Position numbers and translations under genes: made by a program
Source: Epiperipatus broadwayi
Taxonomy: Eukaryota > Onychophora > Udeonychophora > Euonychophora > Peripatidae
Direction: 5' to 3'
Assembly (NCBI GenBank): GCA_028023455.1
Contig: JAQFVV010000031.1
Coordinates: 1,366,001-1,430,000, forward strand
DNA: 64,000 nt
The notes under the pieces: generated by a model
Seen by the model: the letters and a program-made list of their open reading frames with translations, nothing else
What the model was told of the DNA's origin: nothing
Database searches by the model: none
Shown: positions 47,900-59,374 of the stretch, one piece after another
Numbering within the stretch: the stretch's first letter is position 1
Layout: the number at the start of each line of letters is the position of its first letter

Positions 47900-48520
47900 T
47901 AAAATTTTTATCTACTTATTTAATATAATTGTTTTTTATATAAATAAAAAATATATGTGTGAAAAATATATATATTAAAACCAAGAGAACTTATTAACCT
48001 ATACATTTAAAAAATGATTATCGGTATTTATATTTAATTACTTAGATTTCCATTTTTATTAATTCTTGTTTTAACCTTGTGCGACTCGTTTTTGTTATTA
48101 ATATTTTTAGTAGAATGTGAACATAGTATACTTGCCTGACTTGATATTTTTTTTTCTTCTTCCATGGAAACATAGGAGTCAGAATCTTCTCTTTTTTTGA
48201 GTTTTAATTTTCTTATTAAAATTTATTGTGAATGGGGGGGGGGGTACTATCACTCAAGGTTTCTTCTCTCTCTTTACTTTCATGGGTCTGCCTGTTTTTC
48301 TTATTGTTTCTGAATTTAAATTCAGCACTAGGTCAATAGTTGAGGTGAGAACATCCATTACATATGGCAATGTCTTATTCACAATAATATTTTTATTCAT
48401 CATCTCAATATTTTTCTTCGGTCTAATGCTATTACTATTCTCATTCATCGCTGGATTGAGATGTTGTTTGCAACCAAAAAAATCAGCTTTGTTTTGATAT
48501 TTGACTACACTTATCTAGCC
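47900..48520. other. Possible ORF1 region of the split LINE, otherwise unassigned
   Basis: Open frames on both strands (48228-48497 +, 48254-48448 -) are mirror frames of each other. The minus frame is the better candidate because it lies upstream of the endonuclease in the same direction. It has no zinc knuckle or RRM that I can see. A G11 tract is at 48234-48244. Confidence 0.25.
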
Positions 48521-48529
48521 TTTTGGGGA

Positions 48530-48690
48530 TATGGTGAATTTAACACATCCATTAAACCACTCATAAACTTGTGCTTTTCCAGAACAATTTGCTTGTAAGC
48601 TATTTCAAGCATTGCAACTGTTTTCCCTGCCATTTTTCCTAAAAGAAAACAGAATTTCACACTGGTCCAACTTTTCAGCTATTAAAAAAA
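48530..48690 (-). pseudogene. Mariner/Tc-type helix-turn-helix fragment, possible
   Basis: The minus strand in two frames gives GKMAGKTVAMLEIAYKQIVL and QVYEWFNG. This recalls the N-terminal HTH of mariner transposases, which bind terminal repeats (pattern: Lys-Thr, MLexAYg, VyeWf.rF). Only about 55 residues remain, with a frameshift in the middle, and no DDD catalytic part was found. Moderate to weak call. Confidence 0.4.
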
Positions 48691-48699
48691 ATCAAATAC

Positions 48700-49630
48700 G
48701 TGGAATGTACTTTATAAAAAAATATGTAATGACATTATTTGGCAGATTGATGCAAAAGGGTTCCCGTAAGTGGTATCTAGAAGAAAAAGCATGTACTATG
48801 ACAGATGTGTCTACTAGAGAGCCATTCCAGTTATTTTTGGATACTCCCTTATATAGGTTAAAAAAAAAAAGAATAGTAAAAATAATTCTGATAAAGCAAG
48901 ATCAAAAGATCATGAAAAAAAGCAAGTTGCTTTGAAATATTTTAAAGCTATATATATCTGGTATATCTTTTTAGCTTAATTAATTTAAATGGAAATAATA
49001 TATTACCAGCTTTATATAAAGATAAAGATAAGGCAGAATATAAAAAAAATGAACCGGTTAAAAACAACTAAGGAAAAATATACAAAAAAAAATAAAATAA
49101 CGAATATGTTTATAAAAACTCATGAAAAAGCAAAAAAAAAAAAAGTATTTAATTGTAATTAAAAATTCAAAGAGTTATAGTGTTAATTCAAAAGATTAAC
49201 AGCATATACTATAGTTTGCATCAAAATTGCTATTAAATAATAACTAATGTGCACCATGCTATAAGTTAAATAACTTATATTAAAATCGTGCTTAGCTAAA
49301 AAATTTAAAAAAATCTTTGGATCAATTGTACATGCACTTCTGGAGAGTATAGCTATTCTTCATTAAGCTTCTGTCAGGAATTAACCAGCCTACTACATTA
49401 AGAGTACATTATTGAAGCTTCATTATTTAATATTTCAAAGCTATTATTATAGCTGGAAAATTATCAGCATTGTGCTGGCATAAAACTAAAAAAAATAGAT
49501 ATTAAAAACTTTAAAAAATGCAATGTTGAATTAACTTTGATAAGAGATACTAAACTGATTCAGGCAAATGTGGGATCATATATATTGACATAAAAATGTT
49601 TATTAAATTTTTATAGAATTTATAAAATAT
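48700..49630. other. AT-rich spacer, no feature recognised
   Basis: A+T-rich with A tracts. Some of 49300-49620 may belong to the 5' part of the LINE that becomes readable at 49640, but I cannot support it. Confidence 0.4.
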
Positions 49631-49639
49631 TATAAAGAA

Positions 49640-51330
49640 AGCCATAACATCTTCTATTCATTGATACATCATTACTAAAAAGAAATGCATGGATTACAAA
49701 TGATTTGTTCATAGAATAAATAAGTTATACATACAAATGAAACAGAATAACTATGATTTAGAAAAACAAAACTTATTTTAAAAAATAAAAACAAAAAGAG
49801 AGAGAGAGAGAGATAAAAGTAAGCTAATTTTTTTAAAAATGAAATAGAATATATTAAAACAAAGTTGTTAGATGTTTATTAGCAGTTTTGTTGTGAGGAA
49901 AATATTCTATAAAAAAAATTAATGTTAATAATAATTACTATTTATAAATAATGAGATAATTGATGGTGATGTATTCAACAAATAATACTTTGTTGATATT
50001 ATCATATCTATATTGCATTACTTATTTAGTTTTTTTCCAAAAAATTATATACTTTCAAAATCTTTAAAATCTATAAATTATAATACTTATCTTCAAAAAT
50101 TTGTGAGAAAAAAAAAGATAAACTATCATATTGCAGCAGTTCAGTTCTCTTCTTTATAGATTTTTGAGGCTTATATCAATGAAAGAATTCTTTCACTTTT
50201 CTATAAGGTATAATTTTTTCTCAATGAAATCGTAAGACTTTTTACCTAAGATATCAGCAGAGATGGCAGGCATGTGGAATATTTTTCAAAATCACTTAAT
50301 AATGGATTAAAGGCAAGGAGTATATCTGGATCTGACAAAAGCTTTTATTGTTCCTCATGATGAACTTTGTATGTCTCTTCTTCTGGATCGAGAGATACTG
50401 TGGTAAGAGCAGAAGAAAAAATATAAATAGTAAAACTCAATAAAGTATTTAGTGATCATATTAAGTCTGAAAATTATGTATCACAACATTCAATTTTAGG
50501 ATCTGTTATTTACCATTAATATTAATGGATTGTTGGATTTGGATTACGATTCTAGTGTATCCTGCTATGTAGATGATATAGCATTTGTAATGTTAGCAAT
50601 AAGTTATACTACTATGGAAACATAACATGAATTAAAAGTAACAAAATAATTATATAGTCATAGATTGTTATTAAATTATAATAAAAAAATATATATTTTG
50701 TATTATAAAACGATTATACCCAGGATTTAAAAGTACAAGTTTTATATGATTCTAAAACTAGAATTAAAAAAACTTATCAAATGACATACATATCTTTGGT
50801 GGAACCTTTTTTAAATGAAGTTGAGACAACTGAACTTTCTTTTTACAAAAATAAAATTAATATTTTCACAGAAAATTCTGATATTTATAAATTAGTTTAA
50901 ATATTAGTAAAATTTACTATGGTATAATACAGGGAGAAGCATTTATTAGTTATATAAGATCTTTTGTATACAATTCAAAATTCTATATTAAAAATTATTT
51001 AAAATAAATTGGTAGACTATTCAGTGACAAAATTATTTAGAGAGTTTGGATTATTTGCAATAAATCAAATATATATAGTGAATCTTATCTGTGATTATTT
51101 TTAAATGCAAATCTATCCCAGATGACATTTTAATAAATACCCATATCGCCGATAGACCTAAAGTAAAAGAAATTTCAGGCACAGTAAAAAACAAAAATAT
51201 ATATTGGGACTTAGATTTTTCATTGTTTTTTTTTTACAAAATAATATCTTTATTTAATAAATTATGTCTAAATTTGTTGTATGAGAGCAGATACAGAAAG
51301 ACATACATAATATATAATTAAATAATAATC
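49640..51330 (+). mobile_element. Jockey/CR1-type LINE fragment, decayed
   Basis: Reads rightwards. The linker block KRNAWITNDLF (about 49680) with K and Y spacing is typical of jockey/CR1 ORF2. RT motif A appears as DLTKAF at about 50333-50350. Motif B survives as SILGSVIYH (about 50495), where QGSILGPLLF is expected. Motif C is CYVDDIAFVM (50563-50592), with both aspartates intact. Downstream, SHRLLLNYNKK (about 50660) and DYSVTKLFREFGLFAINQIY (51017-51076) are the usual thumb and C-terminal blocks. Stops break every part. An (AG)n run lies inside at 49797-49812. Confidence 0.75.
49797..49812. repeat. (AG)n microsatellite
   Basis: Eight AG units inside the LINE linker region; probably expanded after insertion. 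Confidence 0.9.
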
Positions 51331-51334
51331 CTGC

Positions 51335-52150
51335 CAGAATAATGATTATTAGCCATTTATTATATCAAAATTAATCCAGATTAACATTATTCAGTAACAT
51401 ATTCAATTAATATGATAGATTTACATGCATAATTATACAAAAAGACTACAGATATTATTACTTATAAGAACTATGTTTTAAAGCTTATCCAGTAATTATA
51501 AGGTTAGGATAATCTATAAAAATCCTAGGCTTTTTTTGGATTTTCAGTCCTGGGATAATAGATGCTTCTGCTGAAGATCTTTGGATGCCTTCTTTCTTGG
51601 TTTTATGATTTTCCATCCAATTACTTCAGCAACTAAAATTCCAGACAAGCTACAAATATTAGATTTTTGGAGATTGTATATCTGATGTTATTGTTCTCTG
51701 TAGTCACTAATTGCTATTTTATTTAAAAGTTGTACTTCTTAATGAATTCTATAATCTCTGGGTTTTTAATTATCATTTTAAATAAAGTTGCCCTTAATGA
51801 ATTCTATTTCTGTTTTTAATGCTTATCTATAATTAGGAATTATCTAATTTTAAATAAGATTAGTTTTTCCTCTCAGAAATTTTTAACTTATTTGATTTAA
51901 ACTTATAATAACTTATATGTTTTATAAATATATGTATAAATCATTTACCTTGCTTCAGAGAACTAGTTTTCCCTCATATAAGATAATATTTAAGACATCT
52001 TAGTGGCTTTCACAATCTTTGAGATTTATATTCTGTTTTAAGCTCAACTTAATCATGAGCAGTTGCTTCTATTTTATCTTTTTCCCCTTTCTAATTCATT
52101 TACTTCGTCACTGTTCTTTTCTCCACTAAACCAATAACTTGATTCTACAT
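51335..52150. other. AT-rich spacer, no feature recognised
   Basis: Between two LINEs. A direct repeat of an AATGAATTCTAT-type block occurs at about 51740 and 51797. Nothing coding seen. Confidence 0.4.
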
Positions 52151-52862
52151 CACACAGTAAATGTGATATGATGTGATGCACTATGACTTCTCCTTTCTCA
52201 ATGTCAGGAATCTTTCAGCCACTATGTTCAGAGAAATCTCTTAGACACCTTCCCTTTCTCTATCCTAAGTTTTTACCATATTCTTCTCTATCCTGCTCCA
52301 TCCTGTTTCCACAACATTATCTTTGTCAACTCAATGGCCTTTACATCTAAATCTCCCTTATCTTTTCCCAAACCCAGCATAAAATCCACATACCCATTTT
52401 CTACATAATCACTTTGTTTATATTTATTCTCCCACAATTTCATTATTTGTACCCTTTCTGCTTGTAGCACTTACATTCAATTAACAGATGCATAACATTT
52501 TCTATGCCTTCCTTACATAACTCAAAGACTAAATCACTCACATTTTTCCATTTATGTGTATATTCCCTTATTGCTAATGATCACCTTATTATCATAAATT
52601 AACTTGCACCCAATATTCTATTTACTTATATATATATATAAACTCTTTTTACTCTCCATACTAGTTCTCCATCTCTTCAACTCTCTATTTTTTATTAATG
52701 CATCTATTCTTCTATTCCATTCTTTGCCACTATAACATGCAACAATTCTCCTAACACAATCATCTGACCTTTTACATATGTATACTGACATAAAATTTTT
52801 ATTCAAATCTTCAACATACCTTATTACCTATTTACCCATCTTGTTGCCTGACCTTTACTCAC

Positions 52863-52956
52863 AACTCAATTAAATCACTAAACATCACATGATCACAAGA
52901 TGGCACTACTATATGGAGAGTTTTGCTTTGTTTTGAATTGTTTAACTCAATTAAAT
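52863..52956. mobile_element. 68-bp mini-insertion (repeat B-derived) with 13-bp target duplication
   Basis: AACTCAATTAAAT at 52863-52875 is repeated at 52944-52956 around a 68-bp insert. Copy 2 of the same LINE (about 46180) has only one copy of this target, so the unoccupied site is known. The insert joins two ends of repeat B: CACTAAACATCACATGATC (as at 25130) and GGCACTACTATATGGAGAG (as at 13215). The middle, with the ribozyme, is gone. A 13-bp duplication suits reverse-transcription-driven insertion rather than hAT or mariner transposition. Confidence 0.85.
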
Positions 52957-53473
52957 ACTATTTTGGCTATTCTCTTATTATTTATATCTACCAAACATTT
53001 TCATTTTGTTTTTTGCATCTCTCATATAAAATCTTAACTATCCCATTCCTTCTTGAATTGCCTCCTTTGCTGTCCTCATATCTGCATGTAATGCATTTCT
53101 TTCTACTTCTCTTTGTACTTTTTCTAGTAATCAAACATCCCTTTACTAACACATAATGCATGGTTATTATAAGTTAACCTTGCTACTGCTACTCCCTTCC
53201 ATACAATTCTAGCTACATTTTTATTTATTATATGAAAACATTGTTAATTTCTTTATCAGTCTCTTTATTTTCTTTGCTTCATTTATCAATTTTTTTACCA
53301 TTCAACCAAGCAATTTTTCTGATTACTTATTCCCAAATAGTTATATCTACTGACCACATTTAACCTGACATCCTCCAATAAAAATTCTTTCTCTTCTCTT
53401 TCCCAGCATTTATCATCACTACTTTTGATTTAACTTCACTAAATTTAATCCCCATCTCTTTACCCATCCTTGC

Positions 53474-53788
53474 TCATGTCTTCAGTATAACATCCATATC
53501 TTTCCTGCTTTCTGTGCACAAGAACATGCCATCAGCAAATAAAAGACTTGCTGATATATACACTCTCTTGCCATATATTAATGATATCTCTATCTCTCTT
53601 CCTAGTCTTTCTATTGCTTTCTCCATTTCTCTCAAATATAACAAAAACAAAATAGGTGACCTAGGGTATCCTTGCCTTAGTCCCATCCCCACTTTTAACT
53701 CTGATTCTATATTTTCTAAGTGATACATATAGTAATTATTTTTATACAATTCCTTAATAATATCCACTAAAGCTCCATTCATTCCCAA
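53474..53788 (-). pseudogene. LINE T copy 3 RT palm fragment
   Basis: Open for 104 codons: NLG-like start, YKNNYYMYHLENIESELK, motif B GLRQGYP, REMEKAIERLGREIEIS and motif C FADGMFLC. The second catalytic aspartate is Gly, so it cannot polymerise. The flanking RT parts are in other frames. Confidence 0.8.
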
Positions 53789-54545
53789 GGTTTATTAAAC
53801 TTACCAATAATCTATTTCTATTTACTTTATCATATGCCTTTGCTATATCTATAAAGACCATATATAATTGTCTACTTGTATTCCTTTTCATATTTATAAG
53901 TTGTATGACTGCAAACAAACTATGTCCTATATGCCTATTTCATTGAAAATCTTGCATTTCTCCCACCATATTATTTTATTCTATCCATTTTGCGACCCTT
54001 CCAGCCACCATATGTGTAAAAACTTTATATAACATTGCTGATACTGCTATCGGTCTATAATTGTTTAACTTTCTATTATCCTTATCCTTTCCTTTAAATA
54101 GTAGCCTTATTCTTATATTATTTCAATTATCTGGAAATTTTCTCTTCTGTGCTATCTTATTAAAACATGATAATAGGTTTAATTTTGATCTACCTCTTAA
54201 ATTTATCACTATCTCTGTTGCCATTCATCTAAACTTCTTGCTTTTCCTCTTTTCAATTTCTTCCTTGCCTCGTTCAATTCATTTTCTGTAAACCTAATAT
54301 TCCCATTACTATATGCTTTCATATTTGTTATTACTCTGTCCTTCACATCTAACATTTTTTATATATCCATTACATACTTATTTAAGATTGTCTCTCCATC
54401 TTCTCTAGAGCTATACTCTATTCCCTCTTCATCTAATAATACTATTTATATCTCCCCTACATTCCTTTTAATGTATTTCCAATTTTTTTTACTCCCATCT
54501 CTTCCACTTTTATTAATATCCTCCAACAATTTATAGACTATTTAA

Positions 54546-54965
54546 TTACATTCTCTCTATATAATTATCTATTTTAGTCAACTTTTTAAAAAATACTTTA
54601 TCTTTTTTAATTTCTTTGTTCTTAATAGCACACTTATATTCCCTGCATGCTTTCTCCCTCTCCTTTACACTTTTACTAACTCTCACTTTTCTATTACTTT
54701 TATTCTTCTGAATATTTTCACCTAAAAATCTATTTACCGCTTTTTCTACATCACCACACCAGTCCTTATATTCACCCCCAGCAAACTCTTCCACGATTTC
54801 TTCTACTTTTATTTTATATTCTTCTAACTTATTCTTATTATTCATTCTCCATCCACATTTTTCACTATCCATTCTACTTTTATTACTATTTTCCACCACA
54901 TTACTAATCATTTCTATTATAAACAAATTATGATCACTATTACATAACTCTCTTTTCATTAACAA
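54546..54965 (-). pseudogene. LINE T copy 3 endonuclease tail and linker (139 codons open)
   Basis: Begins a few residues before the SDHN catalytic motif and runs into a charged linker rich in Lys and Glu (KNKLEEYKIKVEEIVEEFAG, REKACREYKCAIKNKE) between endonuclease and RT. The matching linker in copy 1 is broken by many stops. Homology to copy 1 is clear at SDHNLFIIEMISNV. Confidence 0.8.
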
Positions 54966-55024
54966 ACACTTTTAATTTTCTGTACTTTATTCATTCGCTC
55001 TTCCTCTATTAATACATAACAAGG

Positions 55025-56040
55025 CGACATCAAGTGTTCACAAAAAAAATTAATTTTTTTACATGCGGTAAAAACTAAAATTACGCGGATTTCAAAATAT
55101 GAAAAATCTTCACATAAATGTTATTTATTTAAATTAAACTTAATCAATTATCGTATGCAGGTATACAGTATAACAATTAATTTGCAAGCAATATCTTAAT
55201 TCAGTTATAAATTTATGGTTATTCACGAAGTTCCATATTTAATTAAAAGACGGGAACTTCAAATTATGGAAAAAACTTTCTTAATGAATTTTCGTTCTAA
55301 ATGTATTATGTTTTTAAATGTAAGATACTTATGTATGAATGTAATTATGAGCTTTTTCATTTATTAAAACTTTTTTTTAACATTAAAAATGTTTTCGATT
55401 TTTATTTAGTTTTTGCTTTTAATATCTGTGTATGCACGTTATTTTTATAATTTTTTTTTATTAAATAAAATAGATGCTAATTAATTTTATAAGAAGCAAA
55501 ATAATGATCAAGGTAGTAATATTATTTTTATTAATAAACATTCTTTTAATGAATGATATGCAAATGTACATGACATAGCATCTGTCTATTGTGCTTATGA
55601 TTTACACATTCGCATCTAGGATGGGTAAACTTGTAAGTTTTTAAATCAAACTTTGTAATTCTTTTAGCCAATCCAGCTCCATCCATATTAGTTTTTATCT
55701 AACTATTTTTAGCTGATATAAAATAACAATGTGCAAACAATTAAATCTTCGCCTTGTCCTGCAGTTAGTATATTGTGGACAGTGAGAATTTGATTGTTCG
55801 TCTGATGAGTACCGCCTTCTCTTTTATACTTTTTTTTTCCTATGAGGTGCTATAGGAGATATATTTATCACGAAGTAGCTATTTTAAAAATGTTTATATT
55901 TACTTATTATTGACATTGATAAATATTACTAATAAAACTATTTATAATAATAATGCCTGCATTTTGTCAATTACTTTAACTACTTATGAAATAATAAGGT
56001 CATCCTAATTCAGAAAAAAAAAAGGGACAAACATTGGGCA
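55025..56040. other. AT-rich spacer, no feature recognised
   Basis: A few CpGs near 55060-55090 and 55780-55830; no frame or repeat assignable. Confidence 0.4.
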
Positions 56041-56046
56041 CCAATG

Positions 56047-56721
56047 TTGGTGCTGATTTAATTTGTACTCATGGCCATTTTGAAATCTAAAGATCAGCCA
56101 AAACCACCACTGATATATCCAACTGATAAATGACATAAATATTGAATAAAAGTACTTTAAATTCACATTTTAGAAATTATAAGCATATAGTATAATTTGT
56201 ATTTTAGAAGTTATAATCTTTTAGTATTTGGAAATTATAAACTTAGTTTGATCAGACTTCTGCATCTTTTGGATGAGAAGACTTCATATTGGCCAAACCA
56301 TCCTTCCCCTAAAAAACACTGCTGACACATCTAACTGATAAATGACATAAATATTGAATGAAAGTACTTTAAATTCATATTGTAAGCTAGTAAAAATAAT
56401 ATGCTTTATTTTATTAGGGATTTTTTTTTAAAAAAATTAACCTTCATAAATGTAGAGAGGGGAAAGGATGGTTTGGCCGATACAAAGTCTTCTCATCCAA
56501 AAGATGCAGAAGTCTGATCAAACCAAGTTTATAATTTCCAAATACTAAAAGATTTTAACTTCTAAAATACAAATTATACTATATGCTTATAATTTGTAAA
56601 ATATGAATTAAAGTACTTTTATTCAATATTTATGTCATTTATCAGTTGGATATAGCAGCAGTGTTTTTGGCTGGTCTTTAGATTTCAAAATGGTCAAGAG
56701 TATAAACTAAATCAGCACTAA
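56047..56721. repeat. Fold-back element, 265-bp arms, with internal direct repeat
   Basis: Left arm 56047-56310 is the reverse complement of right arm 56457-56721. Outer ends read TTGGTGCTGATTTA and its near-copy TTAGTGCTGATTTA. The loop contains a direct repeat of part of the left arm (CTGATAAATGACATAAATAT at 56124 and again at 56336). Non-coding. It lies just upstream of, or within, the hAT remnant. Class unknown; flanks show no clear target duplication. Confidence 0.75.
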
Positions 56722-56799
56722 AAATTGTTCTTGACTTGAATAATGTCCTTACTCAATCAATAAAAATAAATTATATGCAATACACTAAATTCAAGACTA

Positions 56800-57002
56800 T
56801 TTTCTAGTTTATGCAATGAAATAAGATCTGGATGATGGCTATGAAAATTTACTACTTCATGCAGAAGTACAATGATTTTTGAGAGGGAAAATATTAACAA
56901 TACTTTATGAATTAAGAAAAGAAGTTGAAACAGTTTTAGAAACAAAAAATTCAAAATTGAGAAATATTTTCCATGATGACAATTGGATTGCTTACTTGTT
57001 GG
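56800..57002 (+). pseudogene. hAT transposase, middle region (part 1)
   Basis: Cleaves and joins hAT ends in the family. Here only remnants of the RNase H-fold region are seen: a degenerate LLLHAEVRWLSRG-like block (about 56833-56880), then ILYELRKEVETVLETKNSKL and FHDDNWIAYL in frame up to 57000. These blocks are common to SCAND3, ZBED5 and GTF2IRD2-like transposases in animals. The frame continues at 59375 after the nested element is skipped. Confidence 0.7.
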
Positions 57003-57080
57003 CAAGACTGCCACATCGTTGTTGGTAAGTTGGTCAAGGCACAAAAATGCTTCATCATGGGGCCACCAAGATGCCAAGAT

Positions 57081-57560
57081 AATTAATAAAATTTATATAT
57101 AAAAAATGAAAATGTTTACATCTTTGAATCACTTCATTGTTAGAAATATGTTGTGAGTGTAAATATTTTTTATTTAAATGTGAGTGGAATACTTCTTTAT
57201 TTGAATTTATTTATTGTGACAATTGCTTGAGCCTTGAATTTTATGACTTAAACTAGAAATATACTACATATATACTCCTATCATTGAGTTAAACCAAACA
57301 GACTGATGCAATTTTGTCATGATAATTAATACCACTTATATGTGAATGTTCAGATTTCTGAATTACATTATTGTTAGAAGCATATTCTTTTTAAAAAATT
57401 TAAATGAAATACTCCTTCACTTGAACATGTTGTGACAATTTCTTGAGCCTCAAAATATACTATGTATAAACTCTACCATTGTATAAAGCAAACAGGCTAA
57501 AATTCTTTCATCACTATAATTAATAAAATGTGTATGTGAATGAAAGTGTTTAGATTTCCC
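57081..57560. repeat. Degenerate tandem repeat inside the nested element
   Basis: Three related units start with AATTAATA at 57081, 57324 and 57519. They share ATTGTTAGAA, GTGACAATT, TTGAGCCT and AAACAG blocks in the same order. Spacing is 243 and 195 bp, so the units have drifted or lost parts. Confidence 0.6.
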
Positions 57561-57599
57561 AATCACTTTTATTTAAATATTCTAATTACATAAAAAATA

Positions 57600-59300
57600 G
57601 CACATTACTATTAGTAATTTATTTACAAATAAAACATATTTTAATAATACTGCTTCATAATTACAGTCCAACTCTAGAATGTGGGATTCTAGGAGTGATT
57701 TCACTGCTGTCTTGTATAAAATATTTTTAATAGCAATATTATCTTTCTTTTTATTATGCTGTATTATCATTTTACACATTTTATTAAATAGATTTTCTTA
57801 TTTTTAATAATGATATTATTTTTTAAAAAATTCTATATTATTTTTTATGTTTTAATAAACAGATTTTCATTGAATGAGGACTCTCGTTTGTTCTCTATCT
57901 AAAATCTTATACTATGATCCAAATCTAAGGAAAACAGAATAAGTAAAAAAACATATTATTGCATTCCAAAATATTTAATTCTTAATAAATTGCATGATAA
58001 CAATTTTATTTAATACAATTCTCTTGATTATACATAATAAAATTCCTACATGAATGCACTATTGACAAAATCTAAAAAATGTATTTAATGGGACAAACCA
58101 AGTGTTTGATTTTTTAAAATAGTTATTTAATATAATCTATAAATAAATAAAATAAAGTGCAAGTGATTTTAATGGCTTCTAAAAATTTATTGAATCTAAG
58201 TATAAATATTTAAAAAAATTTTCCTTAAATAAATCTATGATAATCATTTAAAACAATTAAATAATAAAGAAGTGTAATGGAAACAAGAGAGGCTATCTTT
58301 TTTAGTAGAAAACATAAACAAGTGATTTATGAGAGTTTCTGAATGGATTTTTAGAACAAGTATTTTTTATCAAGTTGGTGCTAATGGAATCAAAGAGCTG
58401 TCAGTCATGTTATTCAAAATTGACTTATTTGTGGTTCTAATAAAATATAAAAGTTACATCAATAAACTATAGGACTATATATATATATATAATAAATTGT
58501 AGTTACTAATAATGGAAAAACAAGTACATAAAAAGTTAAACAATAATGTAAATATTTTATTATTGAAGAAATATAACTTTGTTAATAGAAAACATAAATA
58601 AGTTTATGCTGAGAGATTTTTAATGGGTTTCCAAATAAACAAGAAATATTATTAACATGCTGGTTAAAGTTGATCTAAATATTGGTAAAGAAATCTAAGT
58701 GTTACATCAGTTTTTACAACTATTATATTTCAGAAAAAATAATGGATACAAGTCGGATTCTCTTTTCTAATTGCTATGTGGGATGGAACTCAGAAACAAA
58801 GTATTATAGAGATTTATACTCTGGATATAATATTTTAAATAATCAGGTGAGTAAATTTAGAAATAAAATTACTTATTTAATATCAGGGCTGGCCTGAGAA
58901 GGAGAGAGGGGTAGTGCAATGTTTTCATGGGTGTGTGGTGGTGGATTCTTTTAAATATGATCACTTGGATATTTAAAATAATTACTTTATTTGCAAATAT
59001 TTTCTATCTCTATCAGCAATATTTCAGAATTGTCCTAAAAATAATATAAAAACTTTTGAAAGAAAAAATTAAAAATTTCAAATTTCTAAATAAACATTTT
59101 TAAGATATTATTTAATTATTGTTTCAAAAATTATTTTTTAGACATTAATTTGTTTTATTTTAGCATGTGTTTTCCTCACTGAGCTTATTTTATAGAAATA
59201 AATCACATAAGATATTTACCGAATTTGTTAAATGACTAAAGTTTATTTTTAAGTTTTTCTTGTGAAAGCACTGAAAAAAATGTCTTTTAATTTACAAATT
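57600..59300. other. AT-rich inside of the nested element, nothing coding
   Basis: Contains AT runs (58478-58492) and a short G-rich stretch at 58886-58940 beginning CAGGGCTGGCC, which looks like a hAT terminus but has no partner. The frame 58682-58897 matches nothing known. Confidence 0.4.
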
Positions 59301-59374
59301 TTATTTTATAGAACGGGGAAGAGCATTAAAATTTGCTTTGCCCAAAAGTGCTTCTTACCCATATGATGGTGCTG

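Larger units (their letters stand above)
52158..55020 (-). mobile_element. LINE family T, copy 3, longest in the minus orientation
   Basis: Reads leftwards. The endonuclease tail (54965-54546) has SDHNLFIIEMISNVVENSNKS, matching copy 1 at 532-590. RT follows with GMGLRQGYPRSPILFLLYL (motif B, QGCP changed to QGYP) and LLFADGMFLC (motif C, ADD changed to ADG) in 53788-53474. Then come thumb remnants, ERWRTSMESKKSL-like residues (52806-52618) and the zinc-knuckle region with its first cysteine changed. It ends in the ACATCACATCATATCACAT tail near 52160-52180. The endonuclease is truncated at about 55020. Heavily mutated; split by a 68-bp insertion at 52876-52943. Confidence 0.9.
57003..59374. 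mobile_element. Nested 2.37-kb non-autonomous element inside the hAT transposase
   Basis: Flanked by CTTGTTGG (56995-57002) and CTTGTGGG (59375-59382), an 8-bp duplication with one mismatch. Joining the outer sequences closes the transposase frame exactly (IAYL to GIFSLINELN). The ends are imperfect inverted repeats about 55 bp long: CAAGACTGCCAC at left, CAGCACCATCAT at right in reverse complement, with GGTAAG and a GCATT block at matching places. Most likely a hAT-class non-autonomous element. The inside is non-coding. Confidence 0.7.

Noticed and set aside
48234-48244. G/C homopolymer tracts (31643, 35724, 45194, 48234) as telomeric or G-quadruplex signals
   Set aside because: Single uninterrupted runs without the repeated G-run pattern; more likely slippage tracts or assembly homopolymers.
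48612-48935. 107-codon plus-strand open frame as a gene
   Set aside because: No family motif; the minus strand gives a better (mariner-like) reading over part of it.
55802-55830. CTGATGAG, a possible hammerhead core
   Set aside because: No GAAA box or matching stem II follows within a workable distance. Other lone CTGATGA boxes (about 5150 and 15850 on the minus strand, 60546 on the plus strand) fail for the same reason.
56124-56165. CTGATAA ... GAAAG in the 56-kb fold-back read as a third hammerhead
   Set aside because: All copies have A at an invariant G, and stem II does not pair. Kept only as a question for a genome consensus.
58886-58940. CAGGGCTGGCC as the left end of a hAT element ending at 59374
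   Set aside because: The flanking octamers do not match (TTTAATAT against CTTGTGGG). The boundary at 57003 has a matching octamer and restores the reading frame.
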